Part shown: positions 1-7,155 of the stretch, piece after piece
Numbering within the stretch: the stretch's first letter is position 1
Layout: each line of letters opens with the position of its first letter
Source of the DNA: an uncultured Clostridia bacterium
GTDB lineage: Bacteria; Bacillota_A; Clostridia; TANB77; CAG-508
Direction: 5' to 3'
Length of the DNA stretch: 22,269 nucleotides
Assembly (NCBI GenBank): GCA_948852375.1
Contig: CAQOYX010000002.1
Location: forward strand, 28,267 to 50,535
The notes under the pieces: generated by a model
The model's database searches: none
The model's input: the letters and a program-made list of their open reading frames with translations, nothing else
Told to the model about the DNA's origin: nothing
Translations under genes and position numbers: made by a program

Positions 1-1047
1 ATATCTATTGTTGATTGTTACTGGTTTAGATATATTTTCTATTTTTACATAAACTATTTTTCCTTTTAACTTTTCATATATAGATTTCTTTAATTTCAAA
101 CTATATATATTGCTATTTATTTTATAGTTATATTTACTTATATCTATAATATTTTTTTGTTCTTTTGATAATCTAAAACTTTTTAATACTTTATATCCAG
201 AATCTGTCTTATTATAAATAACTGCATTTCCACTTAATAATAAAAAGATTAATGCTGCTAGTCCAATTCCCATACCACTTATTACAATGACTGGAACTGT
301 GTTGTTTTCTTCTATAATTTGCGGTTCTTCTATTGGTTTATTTACTACTTTGTTATATACAGCTTTATAAGTATATTCTGTGCTTTCTTTACTAACATCT
401 CCTGTATATGTAACTGTAATTTCATATTCGTTAGGATTATTTATTTCTACAACTGTTTGATATATCATTGTTCCCTTATAAGTTTTTGGAACTTCTTGAT
501 TATCAATTACTTCTGTATCTTCAATTTGCCAATCCACATTAATTAAATAGTAAGTATCATTTTCCTCTGTTATTTCTTTCTTAATATTATTTAAATCATT
601 TTGAGAATACTTATTAAACTCTATTTTCTTTTCTCTAAGTTCTTGATATTTGCCATGACTTATCGTATTAATATTAATATGTGATATTGGAATATTCCCT
701 CTATATCCCTCTTCATCTTCATAGTCATACTTTTCTCCAAAATATTTCTTAATATAATTTTGGTCTCTTGACTTTAAAGTTTCTTTCTTTTGTTCAGATA
801 CTTGTTTTGTTTCATCTTCATTTTTTGTTTTTTCTATTGTTGCAATAGCATAAGTATTAGAATTGATTACGATATTATGATTCAATAATTCTACAACTTC
901 ATCTTCTTCTGACAAATTTGCTTCTATACTTTTTGTAAAACTGTTATTCTCTTCTTTTAGTGGATATTCTGTGTAAGCATTCACTTTTGTTTGTGCTAGT
1001 AACATTAATAAAGATGTTCCTACTATTAATAACTTTTTAACTTTCAC
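1..1047 (-). CDS. Secreted, C-terminally membrane-anchored protein of unknown family (3' end beyond the window)
   Basis: The frame opens with GTG at 1047 and runs uninterrupted for 349 codons off the left edge. AGGAGG at 1060-1055 lies 7 bases upstream; an ATG at 1049 in another frame is followed at once by TGA, so GTG is the start. Residues 1-24 form a signal peptide (KVKK, then LLIVGTSLLMLLAQ, likely cut after VNA). A charged, lysine/glutamate-rich extracellular part of about 220 residues follows. A hydrophobic stretch (VPVIVISGMGIGLAALIFLLL, about residues 250-270) is probably a membrane anchor, followed by a basic, probably cytoplasmic tail. It is the first gene behind promoter cassette A. 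I do not recognise the family; surface proteins with this topology occur in clostridial conjugative elements, so a role at the mating surface is an inference. Confidence 0.8.
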   Translation of the reverse strand, partial: MKVKKLLIVGTSLLMLLAQTKVNAYTEYPLKEENNSFTKSIEANLSEEDEVVELLNHNIVINSNTYAIATIEKTKNEDETKQVSEQKKETLKSRDQNYIKKYFGEKYDYEDEEGYRGNIPISHININTISHGKYQELREKKIEFNKYSQNDLNNIKKEITEENDTYYLINVDWQIEDTEVIDNQEVPKTYKGTMIYQTVVEINNPNEYEITVTYTGDVSKESTEYTYKAVYNKVVNKPIEEPQIIEENNTVPVIVISGMGIGLAALIFLLLSGNAVIYNKTDSGYKVLKSFRLSKEQKNIIDISKYNYKINSNIYSLKLKKSIYEKLKGKIVYVKIENISKPVTINNRY

Positions 1048-1072
1048 ATAAAGTCCTCCTTTTCTTTTATTT

Positions 1073-1110
1073 GCAAAAAGAAAGTGCCAATTTCTTGACA
1101 CTTTCTTTGC
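1073..1110 (-). terminator. Leader hairpin A (terminator-like, at the transcript 5' end)
   Basis: On the minus strand GAAAGTGTCAA pairs with TTGGCACTTTC around a GAAA tetraloop, followed by CTTTTTGC. It begins about where transcription from promoter A should start and ends 25 bases before the start codon of the secreted protein. It could terminate transcription arriving from upstream, attenuate promoter A, or stabilise the mRNA 5' end. Confidence 0.7.
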
Positions 1111-1116
1111 ATTAAC

Positions 1117-1161
1117 ATCATATTATTTAATTATATATATTTCAATTCCCAAATTTTTCCC
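1117..1161 (-). promoter_or_regulatory. Promoter cassette A: GGG-N8-GGGAA box plus sigma-A promoter
   Basis: Minus strand: box GGGAAAAATTTGGGAA at 1161-1146, -35 TTGAAA at 1145-1140, 17-base spacer, -10 TATGAT at 1122-1117. The box starts 1 base after the stop codon of the upstream gene. The same arrangement recurs at 4597, 9788, 13294 and 19478. Confidence 0.75.
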
Positions 1162-1162
1162 T

Positions 1163-2001
1163 TTACAATATTTCTTGATTATTAAAATCTTTTTCAAGTT
1201 GATTTATGAAATCTCCTAGTTCAATACTTTGATTTGATGGAAATTGTAAAATGTATTTTGATTTATATTTTCCCATATATTGATAAGTTTTATATATTTC
1301 TTCAGCTAATTCTTTTTTTGGTAAAATTCCAAATTGAGCAAGACTATTTAATAAGTATTGTGTAGCTACTACCACATAATCTGTATTAACAACAAATTTT
1401 TCTTCATTATTAATAGTAACTTTTTGATTAATCTCGTCTTTTTTTAGTTCTTCAACATCATATATATTTTCATAGTCTACTATTACTTCTTTTTCTCCAC
1501 ATGCTGTTTCATCTAAATAACATATTATATCTTCTTTTTTTATTTTTGCTTTAAATACTGTACCTACCTTTTCGTACTTTTGATAAAACCAAATAGCTCT
1601 TTTTTTATCAATTGTCCATGATATTGCAGGTATATATTCTCTATTTGTAGTTCCTCTGTAGATTTCTACTTCTTCTGGTAATTCTAAAAATTTATTATAA
1701 TCTTCTTTCATTAATGTTTTAGCATCTGCCATTTTAAATAAATTTAATGTTTCTTTTAAAGATAATTTTGCATTTTTAGTATTTATTCCTTCTGTTCTTA
1801 TATAAGATTCTTTTAGTCCTATGCAATAATCTTTTTCATCTAAAAACTTATATATATCATAAAAAACATCATTCTATATTCTGGTTCTATACTCTGAATT
1901 ATCATACATAAATCTGTATTATCTTCATCAATATTAAGTATAAGATTTTGATTGTATTTGTTTTGTACTAAATTAATTATTTCTTCTATATCGCTTTTCA
2001 T
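1163..2001 (-). CDS. ADP-ribosyltransferase-like protein, reading frame disrupted near the N-terminus
   Basis: The clean part (189 codons from ATG at 1732) contains EIYRGT, then AISWTID followed by KKRAIWF, then GEKEVIVDY. This order resembles the R-S-E active-site layout of ADP-ribosyltransferase-fold proteins found in phages and plasmids. The family call rests on motif order only. Reading upstream, an in-phase coding stretch (YDIYKFLDEKDY...) joins a better start at ATG 2001, with GAGGGAG at 2010-2004, after a -1 shift in a run of six T (1866-1861). The repaired product would be 279 residues. No CGG is involved, so this break differs from those in the transfer genes: it may be a sequencing indel, slippage or genuine decay. 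It is the last gene of the ssb operon. Confidence 0.6.
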
Positions 2002-2009
2002 AACTCCCT

Positions 2010-2219
2010 CTACTCTTCTTTGTTATTCTGTTTATTATGGTTTTCTATCTCTTGTTCTTCTAAATCCTTTAAAGCCATTTCTACTGCTTTTCTAATAAAG
2101 GAACTAAATGTGTAATCTGTTCCTTCAATATATTTTTCTACTTCTTCAATTAAGTCATCTGGAAATCTAATAGTTCGTTGTTCTGAGGATGGTATCTTAG
2201 GTATTCTAAATTTGCTCAT
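2010..2219 (-). CDS. Small ribbon-helix-helix DNA-binding protein
   Basis: A 69-residue protein with the pattern of a CopG/Arc ribbon-helix-helix domain: a beta strand QRTIRFPDDLIEEVEKYI, then a helix (TFSSFIRKAVEMALKDL). The tail is acidic and asparagine-rich. I chose ATG 2219 because it overlaps the upstream stop as ATGA (translational coupling); an ATG at 2246 would add nine residues lying inside the upstream gene. Such proteins act as dimeric repressors, antitoxins or relaxosome accessories. No toxin partner is recognised, unless the adjacent ADP-ribosyltransferase-like gene plays that role. Confidence 0.75.
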   Translation of the reverse strand: MSKFRIPKIPSSEQRTIRFPDDLIEEVEKYIEGTDYTFSSFIRKAVEMALKDLEEQEIENHNKQNNKEE

Positions 2220-2467
2220 ACAAACTTCTTCTCTCTTTTGATACAATTTGTTCTTTGTTTAATTTTATTATCTTTTTTTATAATTTCAAACTGTTCTATC
2301 AGTTCTTTTGCTTCTAACACATTATATCCTTCTAATATTGCGAAATTTATCATTAGCCTAATTAGTTTTTCTTTTTTATTGTATTTTTTTCCTAAATCTT
2401 CAACTATTTTATTTGATAAACTTTCATACAATTCGACAATCATTTTCTCTGTTAAATCAATGTGCAT
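2216..2467 (-). CDS. Hypothetical 83-residue helical protein
   Basis: Starts at ATG 2467 behind AAAGGATG and overlaps the following ribbon-helix-helix gene by 4 bases. It is predicted to be mostly helical, charged and soluble (LTEKMIVELYESLSNKIVEDL, then KKEKLIRLMINFAILEG). The length and charge resemble small plasmid regulators, but I do not recognise a family. The overlap suggests joint expression, possibly as partners, with the downstream DNA-binding protein. Confidence 0.6.
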   Translation of the reverse strand: MHIDLTEKMIVELYESLSNKIVEDLGKKYNKKEKLIRLMINFAILEGYNVLEAKELIEQFEIIKKDNKIKQRTNCIKREKKFV

Positions 2468-2488
2468 TTTCTATCATCCTTTGTTTAA

Positions 2489-2989
2489 TTAAATATATTT
2501 TACAATTTCGTTAATGTCCTTTTTTCGTTTAGGCAATAAATTACAAGTGAAATCACTTGCTTTCCAACCTATTGAATCATCTGTTTTATAACCTAAGTAA
2601 ATTAAACTTACAGGCATACTATTAATATCTAATTTAAATGCTTTTTCTAATTTATTTCCAAAATCAAGGTATCTATCATATATATTATCAATACCTAAAT
2701 ATGTAGCTTCTAATATCATATGAATTGATACTAAGAGACAATCTTGTAAATATGATATTGCATGATTTTCTCTGTAACATTTTTCTGCATCTCCACAAAC
2801 CATTAATACAGTTGGTGATTTACGATTAGTTATCTTTTGTATTTTATTCAATCCTTCTTTAGATTCAATAACATATATTTTTTGTGGTTGTAAACTTTTT
2901 GCTGTAGGTGATAAAATTCCAGCTTCTAGTATTCTATTTAAATCTTCTCTGCTAATTTTTTTGTCTTTAAATTCTAATTTTTCATTCAA
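2489..2989 (-). CDS. Nitroreductase-family protein (short N-terminus)
   Basis: The product has family features: the ISREDLNRILEAGILSPTAKSLQPQKIYVI segment near the N-terminus (ILEAG..SPTAK.LQP), a central YLQDCLLVSIHMILEATYLGI helix typical of the dimer core, and a C-terminal IYLGYK strand. These proteins bind FMN and reduce nitro compounds, quinones or flavins with NAD(P)H. The usual RRSIR motif at the extreme N-terminus, which contacts FMN phosphate, is missing, so the protein is slightly short and FMN binding is uncertain. A GTG at 2998 shares its G with the AGGAG ribosome binding site and cannot be the start; TTG 2989, 8 bases beyond AGGAG, fits. A metabolic enzyme here may be cargo. Confidence 0.75.
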   Translation of the reverse strand: MNEKLEFKDKKISREDLNRILEAGILSPTAKSLQPQKIYVIESKEGLNKIQKITNRKSPTVLMVCGDAEKCYRENHAISYLQDCLLVSIHMILEATYLGIDNIYDRYLDFGNKLEKAFKLDINSMPVSLIYLGYKTDDSIGWKASDFTCNLLPKRKKDINEIVKYI

Positions 2990-3008
2990 TTTGGTCACTC
3001 CTAGAAAT

Positions 3009-3173
3009 TTATTTATTAGTTTTACTTTTTAAGTTATCATTCATTTTTTTTACTAATAATTCATCTATAATTTTACTTTGATTCCATAATTCTTCATAAG
3101 AACATTTATTTTTAACCATTTCCTTTAATTTTTCTCCATTTTCTTTTATTAAATCGTTTTCTTTTACTTCCAT
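3009..3173 (-). CDS. Small Spo0E-like protein (54 residues)
   Basis: ATG 3173 follows the ssb stop codon directly (TAAATG). The 54-residue product is a helical hairpin with the spacing of Spo0E-type aspartyl-phosphate phosphatases: a first helix LIKENGEKLKEMVKN, a turn CSYEEL, and a second helix WNQSKIIDELLVKKM, where QSKIID sits in place of the family's SQxLD signature. Spo0E family members dephosphorylate the receiver of Spo0A. If functional, it could dampen host sporulation or act on the element's own response regulator at 21246-21734. The match is by eye and the family is short, so it is tentative. Confidence 0.55.
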   Translation of the reverse strand: MEVKENDLIKENGEKLKEMVKNKCSYEELWNQSKIIDELLVKKMNDNLKSKTNK

Positions 3174-3821
3174 TTATACTTCCTTTCTTACATTTTCTTC
3201 TATTAACATAACAGATAATTCGTAAGCTGTCTTTATTTCTGTCTTTCCATTATCACACTTTTTTTCATACTCTCTTGATTGGAATCTTCCAGTTACACTT
3301 ACTTCAGTACCTACTTCAAACTTTTTGCACATTCTTGCCATTCTTCCCCAAGTTATAGCAGGAATGTAATCTGATTTGTTATATGCTCGGTTTACAGCTA
3401 ATAATAAATCTGTAATTTCCCTTCCTTTTGGTGTTTCTCGATATATAGGTTTTTTACAGATATATCCTATTAAATTCACTTGATTTAATGTTTGTTCTTT
3501 ATTTTCTTTTATTTGTTCATCAACTTCTTCATTATAAAAAATATCTTTTGCAAATATTGTTAATTTTAATTTATTTTTCTCCTCTTCTGTGGTATTGTAG
3601 GATCTAAATTGACCTTTTACTAATATTTTTGTTCCTATACCAAATCTGCTATCTATCAACACTTCTGAAGCTGTTACAGGAATAATATCTTTTTCATCAC
3701 TTAATCTCTTTACTTCTACATTAAAATTATAAAATATTTCTCCATACATTTCGTGACTAAATGTCTTTTCACTTACAATTATTCCAACTAATATTGTATT
3801 ATTAGTATTATTTAAACTCAT
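3174..3821 (-). CDS. ssb: Single-stranded DNA-binding protein with two OB folds
   Basis: The 215-residue product contains two successive OB-fold-like halves. Residues 1-105 begin NNTILVGIIVSEKTFSHEMYGEIFYNF; residues 112-205 begin NQVNLIGYICKKPIYRETPKGREITDLLLAVNRAY and match bacterial SSB closely, including IPAITWGRMA and VSVTGRFQSREYEKK. It lacks the acidic C-terminal tip (DDDIPF type) that recruits host replication proteins, ending in NVRKEV. It probably coats the transferred strand or protects DNA after entry. ATG 3821 has AGGAGG upstream, and a strong promoter lies at 3886-3914. It is the first gene of the 3821-1163 operon. Confidence 0.85.
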   Translation of the reverse strand: MSLNNTNNTILVGIIVSEKTFSHEMYGEIFYNFNVEVKRLSDEKDIIPVTASEVLIDSRFGIGTKILVKGQFRSYNTTEEEKNKLKLTIFAKDIFYNEEVDEQIKENKEQTLNQVNLIGYICKKPIYRETPKGREITDLLLAVNRAYNKSDYIPAITWGRMARMCKKFEVGTEVSVTGRFQSREYEKKCDNGKTEIKTAYELSVMLIEENVRKEV

Positions 3822-3885
3822 TTGTGTTCCTCCTATTATTCTTTCGTAAATGATATAAAAACTTATAAAATACCATTTTCATACA

Positions 3886-3914
3886 ATTATACTTTATTTT
3901 TACATTTTATTCAA
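3886..3914 (-). promoter_or_regulatory. Sigma-A promoter of the ssb operon
   Basis: Minus strand -35 TTGAAT (3914-3909), 17-base spacer, -10 TATAAT (3891-3886). It is followed by an untranslated leader of about 60 bases with no hairpin, unlike the boxed cassettes. An imperfect palindrome GGAAAATTTCC lies about 20 bases upstream of the -35. Confidence 0.7.
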
Positions 3915-3977
3915 TAGAAGAAAAACAAAAAATGGAAATTTTCCCCTATTATTATGGATATGATACTTATATTACAC

Positions 3978-4003
3978 AAAAAAATAAGAGTATTAACTCT
4001 TAT
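3978..4003 (-). terminator. Intrinsic terminator of the XRE repressor gene
   Basis: Minus strand ATAAGAGT and ACTCTTAT pair around loop TAAT and are followed by a T run; the repressor stop codon lies inside the stem. Confidence 0.8.
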
Positions 4004-4346
4004 CCTTTATTTGTTTCTCATTTAAAACTCTTATCATTTCACTAATAACTTCTTGATTCGTTTCATTCAACGAATTAAATCCTACTAAGAGTGAATTGGT
4101 TAAATTTATATCAAAATTGATTAAAGGCTTCAAAATATCGTTCGGTGTGATTTTATATAGATTACACAATGAAATCAATGTGTGAATGCTTCCAAGTGAT
4201 TTTCCTCGTTCAAGATCTGATAAATATGATGGTGACAATTCTGGCACTTCTGCTGCTACCTCTTGTGTAATTCCATTAGCAATCCTTGCTTTTTGATAGT
4301 TTTGTCCAACTATTTTTAATTTTTCTTTTTCATATTTGCTTGTCAT
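3993..4346 (-). CDS. XRE-family helix-turn-helix repressor
   Basis: The 117-residue protein has an N-terminal HTH_3-type domain at about residues 10-70 (KARIANGITQEVAAEVPELSPSYLSDLERGKSLGSIHTLISLCNLYKITPNDIL) and a helical C-terminal part likely to dimerise. ATG 4346 is preceded by GAGGAG. The gene stands alone between the end of transfer block 3 and the ssb operon, with its own terminator. Upstream, ATTATAGTTAATATTATAAT is a candidate operator. It is probably a switch repressor of the element. It shares domain layout with the repressor at 19507-19890, but the C-terminal parts differ. Confidence 0.85.
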   Translation of the reverse strand: MTSKYEKEKLKIVGQNYQKARIANGITQEVAAEVPELSPSYLSDLERGKSLGSIHTLISLCNLYKITPNDILKPLINFDINLTNSLLVGFNSLNETNQEVISEMIRVLNEKQIKDKS

Positions 4347-4456
4347 TTAAATTACTCCTCATTATTATAGTTAATATTATAATAACAAGGATTTCCAAAT
4401 TTATACATAAGATAAAAACCAAGTTATATAGGTAAAATATTCTATATTACTTTGTT

Positions 4457-4491
4457 AAAAAAGAAGACACCTTTTATTGATGTCTTCTTTT
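4457..4491 (-). terminator. Hairpin B, terminator-like on both strands
   Basis: Minus strand AAAAGAAGACATC pairs with GGTGTCTTCTTTT (13 pairs, one of them G-U) around AATAAAA and is followed by more T. It lies about 70 bases downstream of the expected start of promoter B, so the pair would make a short RNA of about 100 bases unless it is read through into the repressor gene. Confidence 0.7.
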
Positions 4492-4567
4492 AAAAAAATA
4501 AATGAAAGGAGAGATATTCTTTGATAGAATATATAAAACTACTCAAGAATAATTTTGGAATAACTAG

Positions 4568-4612
4568 ATTATATATTTATTATTTTAAAAAAACAATTCC
4601 CTTTTTTTTCCC
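4568..4612 (-). promoter_or_regulatory. Promoter cassette B: GGG-N8-GGGAA box plus promoter
   Basis: Minus strand box GGGAAAAAAAAGGGAA (4612-4597), a weak -35 TTGTTT (4596-4591), 17-base spacer, -10 TATAAT (4573-4568). It is the most divergent copy, but it keeps the 11-base GGG period and the exact join to the -35. Confidence 0.65.
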
Positions 4613-4625
4613 TTTGAAATATTTT

Positions 4626-5342
4626 TTACATTTCTTCTTCCTCTTCATTATCACAATCATTTGAATTAGTTTCCATATTTGCATCTAATAAATTATTCAA
4701 CCTAATTTGTAATTCTTTATCACTTATATTAAGTTGTGCTTTTTCTTCTAAAGCCCATTCTACTATATCTTCTGTGTCTAATTCGTTTATATATTCTATG
4801 GGTAAAATTGGGGTTAGTGCATTTTTTAAAATATCCAATTTTTCTGTATTTGTTTCTAAATAATTATAAAATGATTCATACATACTTTTTATTGTATGAT
4901 CTTCTCTACCATTATATTTATTGTCTACAAAATTAATATATTCAGTTGCTGTTCCTTTTATATTATTCTTCTTTGCATAACATTGAAATATTTCGTATCT
5001 AACATTATGTCCAAAATTCATTTCTTTTGGTTTATCTAAAATCTTGATAAAATCTTTATACTCTGCTGGTATTTTTCTTTTCTTTATAAAACAATCAAAG
5101 CACTCATTCAAATACATATTTTCATATCCGTTTAAATTATTTATATTAATTCTTTTTCCGTTTAAGTCTTCAAGAGAATATCTCATATCACTTTTATTTT
5201 CTTGTAAAGTATAATAAGCGGAAAATCCTTTTATATCATCTAATCTTTTTTGTAGTTCTTCTTCAGATAACTGTGGTTTTTTCTTCTTTAACAATTTTTC
5301 AAATCCTACTTTATCATCAATTAAATATGTTATTCTTCTCAT
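4626..5342 (-). CDS. Hypothetical 238-residue soluble protein of transfer block 3
   Basis: Starts at ATG 5342 with GGGAGG located in the end of the upstream gene. The protein is charged and mainly helical with no membrane segment, and ends in an acidic tail (NDCDNEEEEEM). Features visible are an N-terminal KKKKPQLSEEELQKRL segment and a cysteine/tyrosine-containing middle (ECFDCFIKKRKIPAEY, then VRYEIFQCYAKKN). I do not recognise a family. As the last gene of the virB4 operon, it may be an accessory of the secretion machinery. Confidence 0.65.
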   Translation of the reverse strand: MRRITYLIDDKVGFEKLLKKKKPQLSEEELQKRLDDIKGFSAYYTLQENKSDMRYSLEDLNGKRININNLNGYENMYLNECFDCFIKKRKIPAEYKDFIKILDKPKEMNFGHNVRYEIFQCYAKKNNIKGTATEYINFVDNKYNGREDHTIKSMYESFYNYLETNTEKLDILKNALTPILPIEYINELDTEDIVEWALEEKAQLNISDKELQIRLNNLLDANMETNSNDCDNEEEEEM

Positions 5343-5346
5343 AATA

Positions 5347-5631
5347 TTATCCTCCCATAAAATTCAATATATAATTCAATAATTCCTTATTTAATACAAC
5401 AGTTGCCCCTATTGTGACTAATCCAACAATTCCTACTATTATTGTTAATTTCAAAATTTTTACAAAAACATCTATTATTAATGATAAAAACTTAATAATC
5501 TTATTTGAATTTTGATTTATAACTATTGTATTTTTATCTGAAGATAAATTGTATTTTTTTATTGTTTTGTCATTTTTCTCTTTTTGTTTCTTTTCTTTAA
5601 TATATGCTTTATATAATGTGTGCTTTTCCAT
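5347..5631 (-). CDS. Small single-pass membrane protein
   Basis: A 94-residue protein with a basic N-terminal half (KKQKEKNDKTIKKYN) and one long hydrophobic stretch (LSLIIDVFVKILKLTIIVGIVGLVTIGATVVL, about residues 49-80). It starts at ATG 5631, right after the upstream stop at 5634. The topology is probably N-terminus inside. The family is unknown; its position between the CpaE-like ATPase and the last gene of the block suggests a membrane accessory of the transfer channel. Confidence 0.65.
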   Translation of the reverse strand: MEKHTLYKAYIKEKKQKEKNDKTIKKYNLSSDKNTIVINQNSNKIIKFLSLIIDVFVKILKLTIIVGIVGLVTIGATVVLNKELLNYILNFMGG

Positions 5632-5633
5632 AT

Positions 5634-6791
5634 TTACTCCTTCTTTTTAAATAACTGCATAAATTTATTCTTCTTTACTTCTTTAATGTCTGTATTCAAA
5701 ATAAATGGATTGAATATTCTTTCCAAATATAATTTATTAGCCACTACAAAAGGATTATCTATATATTCGCTAAACATTGTATTTCCTTTGAAATCTCCCA
5801 TATTATTTTTAAAGAATTGTCTATCTTCTTTTTTAGTAAAGTTGAATATAAAGTTTATGTTTTTATCATTCCCTATCTTTTCAAAACATCCAAATAAACC
5901 TGGAAGTTCCCATGATTTTGTTCCACTAACTATAAACTTTATATCTTTTGTTAAGAAATTGTTTACTTCACTATCATTCATGTCCTGCATTGATCCAAAA
6001 TCAAAAATAAGAAAATCATATTTATCATTCATAATCTCACTTATGCCACTCTGCAAATACATTTCTATTCCTTGATATTCTATTTTTCCAGATTGTTCAT
6101 AATAATTCACTTCTTCTTTGTTAGAAGTATTATAAATTTGAATTATACTGTTATACCTATTATTTTCTATATAACATACATTAACATTAGGTAGTTCAGA
6201 TAAATACTTAGTCATATTAATTGCTTGTGTAGTAGCTCCTATGTGTCTTTCGCTCGAACATATACCAACTGTTACTTTTTGCTTAATTTTTATGTAGTTT
6301 TCTTTTATAACCTTTGTTCCATTATTAATTGAAAGAAAATTGTTTTCTAATTGGAATTTAACAGAATTTGCAAAATTCATTCCTTTAGGTGTTAATGTCT
6401 TCTCTAGTTCTTCTTTGAAAAGAATATCATTTGTAGCAGTTATAAAATTATATATTCCTAAATAAAACAATCTACCAAGTAATGTATTTCCTTTTCCTGC
6501 TCCTTCTAAAATAAATATAATTCTTAACTCACAAAATCTTCTTATTTTTTCTACTGTTGTAATAATATCATTATCTTTTGTCATTTTATTTATAGCTGCA
6601 TAATCTATAATTAAAAAATCTATGTTATTAAGTATTGGCAATTCAGTTTGTAAAAAACTATCGAGACTATAATCATTTATGTATCTATTTACCAAATGTA
6701 TTTTATTTTCTTTACATACTTCTTCAATAATAGGATTCACTTTATTAGAAATGTATATATACTTTTGATAAGTTTTTTCATCTTCTTCCAT
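5634..6791 (-). CDS. CpaE/ParA-like P-loop ATPase with N-terminal receiver-like domain
   Basis: The 385-residue protein has a receiver-like N-terminal half (strand NIDFLIIDY at about 55-63, then IIFILEG, then YLGIYNFI) and a SIMIBI-type ATPase half. The latter starts KVTVGICSSERHIGATTQAIN at about residue 170, a deviant Walker A without the usual GK, and has DFLIFDFG as a Walker B-like strand. This two-domain layout matches CpaE/TadZ proteins, which localise secretion or pilus machines. Here it may position the transfer apparatus or partition DNA. The altered P-loop suggests weak or absent ATP hydrolysis. It lies in the virB4 operon with short gaps to both neighbours. Confidence 0.65.
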   Translation of the reverse strand: MEEDEKTYQKYIYISNKVNPIIEEVCKENKIHLVNRYINDYSLDSFLQTELPILNNIDFLIIDYAAINKMTKDNDIITTVEKIRRFCELRIIFILEGAGKGNTLLGRLFYLGIYNFITATNDILFKEELEKTLTPKGMNFANSVKFQLENNFLSINNGTKVIKENYIKIKQKVTVGICSSERHIGATTQAINMTKYLSELPNVNVCYIENNRYNSIIQIYNTSNKEEVNYYEQSGKIEYQGIEMYLQSGISEIMNDKYDFLIFDFGSMQDMNDSEVNNFLTKDIKFIVSGTKSWELPGLFGCFEKIGNDKNINFIFNFTKKEDRQFFKNNMGDFKGNTMFSEYIDNPFVVANKLYLERIFNPFILNTDIKEVKKNKFMQLFKKKE

Positions 6792-6809
6792 TTAAATATC
6801 TCCTTTTCT

Positions 6810-7139
6810 CTAATTATCTCCATTCCAAATTTCCTCATATCGAATTACTTCATTACTATTTGTTCTTAATTCATGTTTCACTCCTGTTTCTATTGGCTGT
6901 TTTATAGTTCCACTATCTTCAAATTCATTTTGAGTTGGTGCTTCTAACAAACCTTTTAAATTATCAATCATTTCATTTTTATTTTCTTCAATAGTAGTAT
7001 TTTGGCTATTTCTTACTGTGATTTCTTTATCATCTTTTTTTCCTTTTCCCATATTTAAGCAAATAGCCATTACAATAACTACAAATAAAGCTATTACTAG
7101 TATTACTACTTGTTTAATTAATTCTTCCTTACTTTTCAC
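6810..7139 (-). CDS. Small membrane-anchored extracytoplasmic protein
   Basis: The protein has one N-terminal membrane segment (VVILVIALFVVIVMAICL) followed by a charged extracytoplasmic part rich in E, N and K and ending WNGDN. Start choice: GTG 7148 overlaps the GAGAGG ribosome binding site, whereas GTG 7139 lies 8 bases beyond it, so 109 residues are likely. The cysteine after the hydrophobic stretch is not in a good lipobox. The gene follows the M23 hydrolase in the operon. The family is unknown; the topology fits a periplasm-side scaffold such as a small VirB8-like or anchor protein, which is an inference. Confidence 0.6.
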   Translation of the reverse strand: MKSKEELIKQVVILVIALFVVIVMAICLNMGKGKKDDKEITVRNSQNTTIEENKNEMIDNLKGLLEAPTQNEFEDSGTIKQPIETGVKHELRTNSNEVIRYEEIWNGDN

Positions 7140-7155
7140 TTTTCTCACCTCTCTT

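Noticed and set aside
319..546. Plus-strand ORF opposite the secreted protein
   Set aside because: Phenylalanine/isoleucine/tyrosine-rich shadow of an AT-rich gene on the other strand, without a ribosome binding site.
1073..1110. Leader hairpins as T-box or known riboswitches
   Set aside because: They are simple stems of about 38-60 bases starting at the transcript 5' end; no room exists for a ligand or tRNA-binding domain.
3934..3946. A sixth GGG box upstream of ssb
   Set aside because: GGGGAAAATTTCC lacks the second GGGAA and lies about 20 bases from the -35, so it does not fit the cassette; it may be a separate palindromic site.
4519..4680. A plus-strand small hydrophobic ORF (TTG start behind AGGAGAG) opposite promoter B, as a type I toxin with antisense RNA
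   Set aside because: Half of it is antisense to the acidic end of the 4626-5342 gene, it has no clear promoter and starts with TTG; the hydrophobicity follows from the complementary strand.
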